This document shows, piece by piece, positions 61,261 to 64,000 of a stretch of 64,000 bases of DNA. The position numbers and the translations under genes were made by a program. Origin of the DNA: Sanghuangporus weigelae (taxonomy: Eukaryota > Basidiomycota > Agaricomycetes > Hymenochaetales > Hymenochaetaceae); the NCBI GenBank assembly GCA_033182465.1, contig CP137318.1, positions 1,860,001-1,924,000 on the forward strand. The letters are read 5' to 3'. The notes under the pieces are model-generated. The model was given only the letters and a program-made list of their open reading frames with translations, was not told the DNA's origin and did not search any database. How positions within the stretch are numbered: the first letter of the stretch is position 1; every line of letters starts with the position of its first letter.

Positions 61261-62819
61261 ATGTCCGTGTCTGCTATACGTGTCTTGACCTTGAACTGTT
61301 GGTCGGCCTTTCTTGTTTATATCGCCCGTTTGCGGCTATACTAACTGTTACCAAGGGGTCTCAAATACGTAGCCAAAGATCGTAAAGAGCGGATTCGTGC
61401 AATTGCATCTTCCCTTGCCCAGTCAGATTATGATATTGTCGCTCTCCAGGAGCTGTGGGTGTTTTCAGACTACGAATACATCAGAACTTCAGTGGACAAG
61501 CGTCTCCCGCATGCGAAGTTCTTTTATAGGTAAGCTAAGCTAGCATAAATCTGGTAGACAGGTCTTTTCCTCTGTTTACTCCTGGTTTTTAGTGGCGCAC
61601 TTGGAGCAGGTCTCGCCATTCTATCGCGATTCCCGATTATTGCTGCGTCAATCTATCCCTATTCACTGAATGGACACCCGACCGATCTCGGGGCCGGAGA
61701 CTGGATGGTTGGGAAAGCTGCCGCAAGCGTCGTAATCAACCACCCAGTTCTGGGTGAGGCGGAGGTGTTTAATACACATGTCAGTCTACAACAACGTCCG
61801 TGTTTCTGAGTATGTGCTTACAGCATTGCCCGGCAGTTCATTGCGAAAGGAGGCGACGTCGGTCCAGAACATCTTCGAGCTCATAGGATGGTCAATGCAT
61901 GGGAGCTCTCCAAACTCGTTCGCATTTCTGCTTCACTTGGCCGGTACATTATTGTGGTAGGTTTAATTTCTCTGTCATGATTTTAATTTGACAATTATTA
62001 TACAAGGCTGGCGATTTCAACAGCATCTCTACATCATTACCAATGAAGATAATCCGCGACTATGGAGGTCTTCTGGATGCGTGGATGGAGTTGCATCCTG
62101 ACACGGACGTGATCCGCACAACCTCCAGTCCGAAAGATGCAATTGAGCGATATGGGGTGACTGCTGATTCCCCTTTGAACTCCTATTCCGCTGCAAAGCA
62201 TCTTGATCCTATTGCACGCACGCATTTCGGAAAGCGGCTGGATTACATTTTCTATCGCGAACCAGGAGAACGATATCTGTCGGAGAGGCCGATGCTGAAG
62301 TGCTCAAAGTCTCAAGTGGTATTCTCCGACAAGGTCCCTGGCCGGAGCTTCTCATTCTCCGACCATTTCGGCATCGAGGCGACTATTGACATCATACCTT
62401 CTTATGATAGCCAGTCATCCACGCTACGAAACGCACTATCGCGTCGTTCATCTTGGCTTACCGATGACGTGCTCTCAAGATTTGTCGTTGCATTAACAGC
62501 CTGCTACCGTTTGTCTCAGGGACGTTCGCGCCTCGAGTTGACGGCATTCGCCACGTGCATCGTCGCCCTAATCGCCCTATGCATTGGATCTGCTTGGCTA
62601 CCCCACGCGTGGATTAGTCCAATTTTCATACTTTTCGCCGTTATCATCTCGTGGCACGGCACAACGATGTTATACACAGGCTTTATTTATGGGAATTGGG
62701 AACGGAGGGCGCTCATGAACGTATTAGAGGAGTTGGAGTTGACTAGACGATCAAATACGGTCTCGCCTGCCTCGTCGACACCTTTTCTTGCCAATGTTCT
62801 TTCAGTTTCAGGACAATAA
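61261..62819 (+). CDS. ISC1: Inositol phosphosphingolipid phospholipase C (Isc1 / neutral sphingomyelinase family)
   Basis: The DNase I-like Mg-dependent fold is complete: VLTLNCWGLKYVAKDRKERI at the start (Asn metal ligand), IVALQELWVFSDYEYI (catalytic Glu), GALGAGLAILSRFPIIAASI, EVFNTH (His/Asn site), VAGDFNSISTSLPM, HFGKRLDYIFYR, and the terminal SFSDHFGIEATI with the catalytic Asp-His pair. After this come two hydrophobic membrane segments (LTAFATCIVALIALCIGSAW and WISPIFILFAVIISWHGTTM), as in Isc1. The enzyme cleaves the head group from complex inositol sphingolipids to give ceramide at ER or mitochondrial membranes, and is activated by acidic phospholipids. Five introns with consistent phase. 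It belongs to normal fungal lipid metabolism; no secretion signal is present. Confidence 0.93.
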
Positions 62820-62943
62820 TGATGGATCATAGAAGGGACAGCATACAAGTCCATTATACAATCATGTTCATATTACAGCAGATACACTTGTTTGCAGCTG
62901 GTGTTAATTATACATTGGTATCGAGATCCGAAGTTTGTGGGCA

Positions 62944-64000
62944 TTATTGCTTGGTATCGTTGGGACCTGATGCAGGAACATAGGTCGTTGGGCGTTCTGA
63001 CGGTTTTGAATCAGCCCACTGTTGGCAAAGGGAGCTTATGTCTGGGTGGCTGGCTGTCCTACTCCGCGAGCGTATCGAAGGAGCGGGAGTGGAAAGGAAA
63101 TGAGATGGATGTTCACCGGTCGTGCGACGATGATGGTTTCGCGTGCGAGACGGTTCCTTTTGCTTTGGAGTAGCATCGTCCTCCTCCTTAAAGGGTGTCA
63201 AGCCGAATCGTCGACGAAGAGTAGACCATTTATGTTTCGCCTTTGATCTCTCATCGCGTTCGGGTTCTTTCTCCTTTGCCAATTCATGTAAGCGGTCCAC
63301 CGTTTGCTTGTTCAAGGACACATCTTCTTTATAATGAGCTCCAAAACCACCGTTGCCACTGATTTCTGCTGGAGATAGACGCCCTTGGCCTTGTGTAGAG
63401 CCTTCACCATTCACCTCCTGCGTACTGTCGTTAGCTGTTTCTGCCTTTAGCTGTTTTTGAGTTGTTCGATCCAGATACTGTGGAGATCGCTCCTGAAGGG
63501 CAGGCAGATCCTTCATGACAAACTCGCGACAGGCTTGGAACGCTCTTCTGGAAATCTCTAGAAATAGAAACTGCTGAAAGACATGGACCTGATAGTTTCG
63601 TCAGCCAATCAGACATGCATGAGAAACACAGCTCGCTTACGCCATCCTCATATAGCTCATGTCGTACTTGGACACCTGCCAACCGGGCCTTATGGGCAAG
63701 CAAGGTAATTTCATCGCGGAGCACCTCAGAATCTCCGGCTTGAAGTAATAATGGAGGAAGCCCATGGAAATCCCCGAATAACGGACTAGCGTACGGGTGT
63801 GCTATGAGCTTTTCCGTGTCTTCTCCCAGATAGCAATAAATCGGATTCAAATGATCTCCGGGTTTTGGTGGCGGGATAATATCGTACGCTACATTGGTAT
63901 CCCAGGAATCACAACTCATTGTGAGATCTGCGAAGAATGGCTCATTAGGTCAATCACACTAAACAAATTTGAACGCTACCCACCAACCCAAGGTGACATT
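62944..64000 (-). CDS. Alpha/beta hydrolase fold-3 lipase/esterase (N-terminal part beyond window)
   Basis: Only the C-terminal half is present; the gene enters from the right edge (an exon reading NVTLGW, a short intron, then DLTMSCDSWDTNVAYDII). Landmarks of the hormone-sensitive-lipase-like family: HPYASPLFGDFHGLPPLLLQ, AGDSEVLRDEITLLAHKARL (catalytic Asp in SEVLRDE) and, across an intron, HELYEDGVHVFQ with the catalytic His. After FVMKDLPALQERSPQYLDRT there is a long polar C-terminal extension (about 170 residues) rich in Lys, Arg, Glu and Ser, probably disordered. The nucleophile Ser and oxyanion HGG lie outside the window. Relatives act on steryl or acyl esters at ER or lipid-droplet membranes; the substrate is unknown. 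It converges on ISC1 with 124 bp between stops. Confidence 0.85.

Overview
The window is nuclear DNA from a filamentous basidiomycete, most likely an Agaricomycete. Nearly all genes are split by many introns of about 50-65 bp with GT-AG borders. Gene spacing is tight, and the gene set is that of a mushroom-forming fungus: Plavaka transposon, GPI-anchored CE4 deacetylase, Zn2Cys6 and forkhead factors, Isc1, NIPSNAP, class I myosin. No rRNA, tRNA, CRISPR array or natural-product cluster was found. Genus and species cannot be read from the sequence.

Layout. (1) 1-1931: the 3'-truncated gene of a CBM21 glycogen-targeting PP1 regulatory subunit, minus strand. (2) 1932-16076: a gene-poor, transposon-rich block. 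It holds a 501-bp PIF/Harbinger-like MITE (TTA target duplication), a 633-bp MITE with 31-bp perfect terminal repeats (TA duplication), and a complete 6,604-bp Plavaka (CMC/CACTA-like) DNA transposon at 8322-14925. The Plavaka has 22-bp perfect terminal repeats, a 3-bp ACT duplication, an apparently intact 14-exon transposase gene, and a second intact 5-exon gene of unknown function facing it tail to tail. (3) 16077-64000: a dense, conserved housekeeping block.

Genes in the dense block: CE4 polysaccharide deacetylase (-), a Ser/Pro-rich coiled-coil protein (+), class I myosin (-), UCS-domain myosin chaperone She4/UNC-45 (-), TRM6/GCD10 (-), Rab GDI (+), RAV1 (-), a multi-FAS1 membrane protein (+), a SAM methyltransferase (+), a GT64-like glycosyltransferase (+), NIPSNAP (+), a Zn2Cys6 factor (+), a forkhead factor (+), UTP13 (+), PRP22 (-), NXT1/p15 (+), ISC1 (+), and an alpha/beta hydrolase (-) cut by the right edge.

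Functional links. The myosin I gene lies directly downstream of the gene for its probable folding chaperone, on the same strand. Several products act in membrane traffic or endocytosis (myosin I, GDI, RAVE subunit Rav1). Others act in RNA metabolism (Trm6, Utp13, Prp22, Nxt1). These look like neighbours in a compact genome rather than one pathway. The main points for follow-up are the Plavaka element with its companion gene, an in-frame TAG in TRM6, three GC-AG introns (one directly after the myosin start codon), and 3n-length introns that hide inside open frames. Exon borders were set by eye from splice signals, reading phase and family conservation; no expression data were used.
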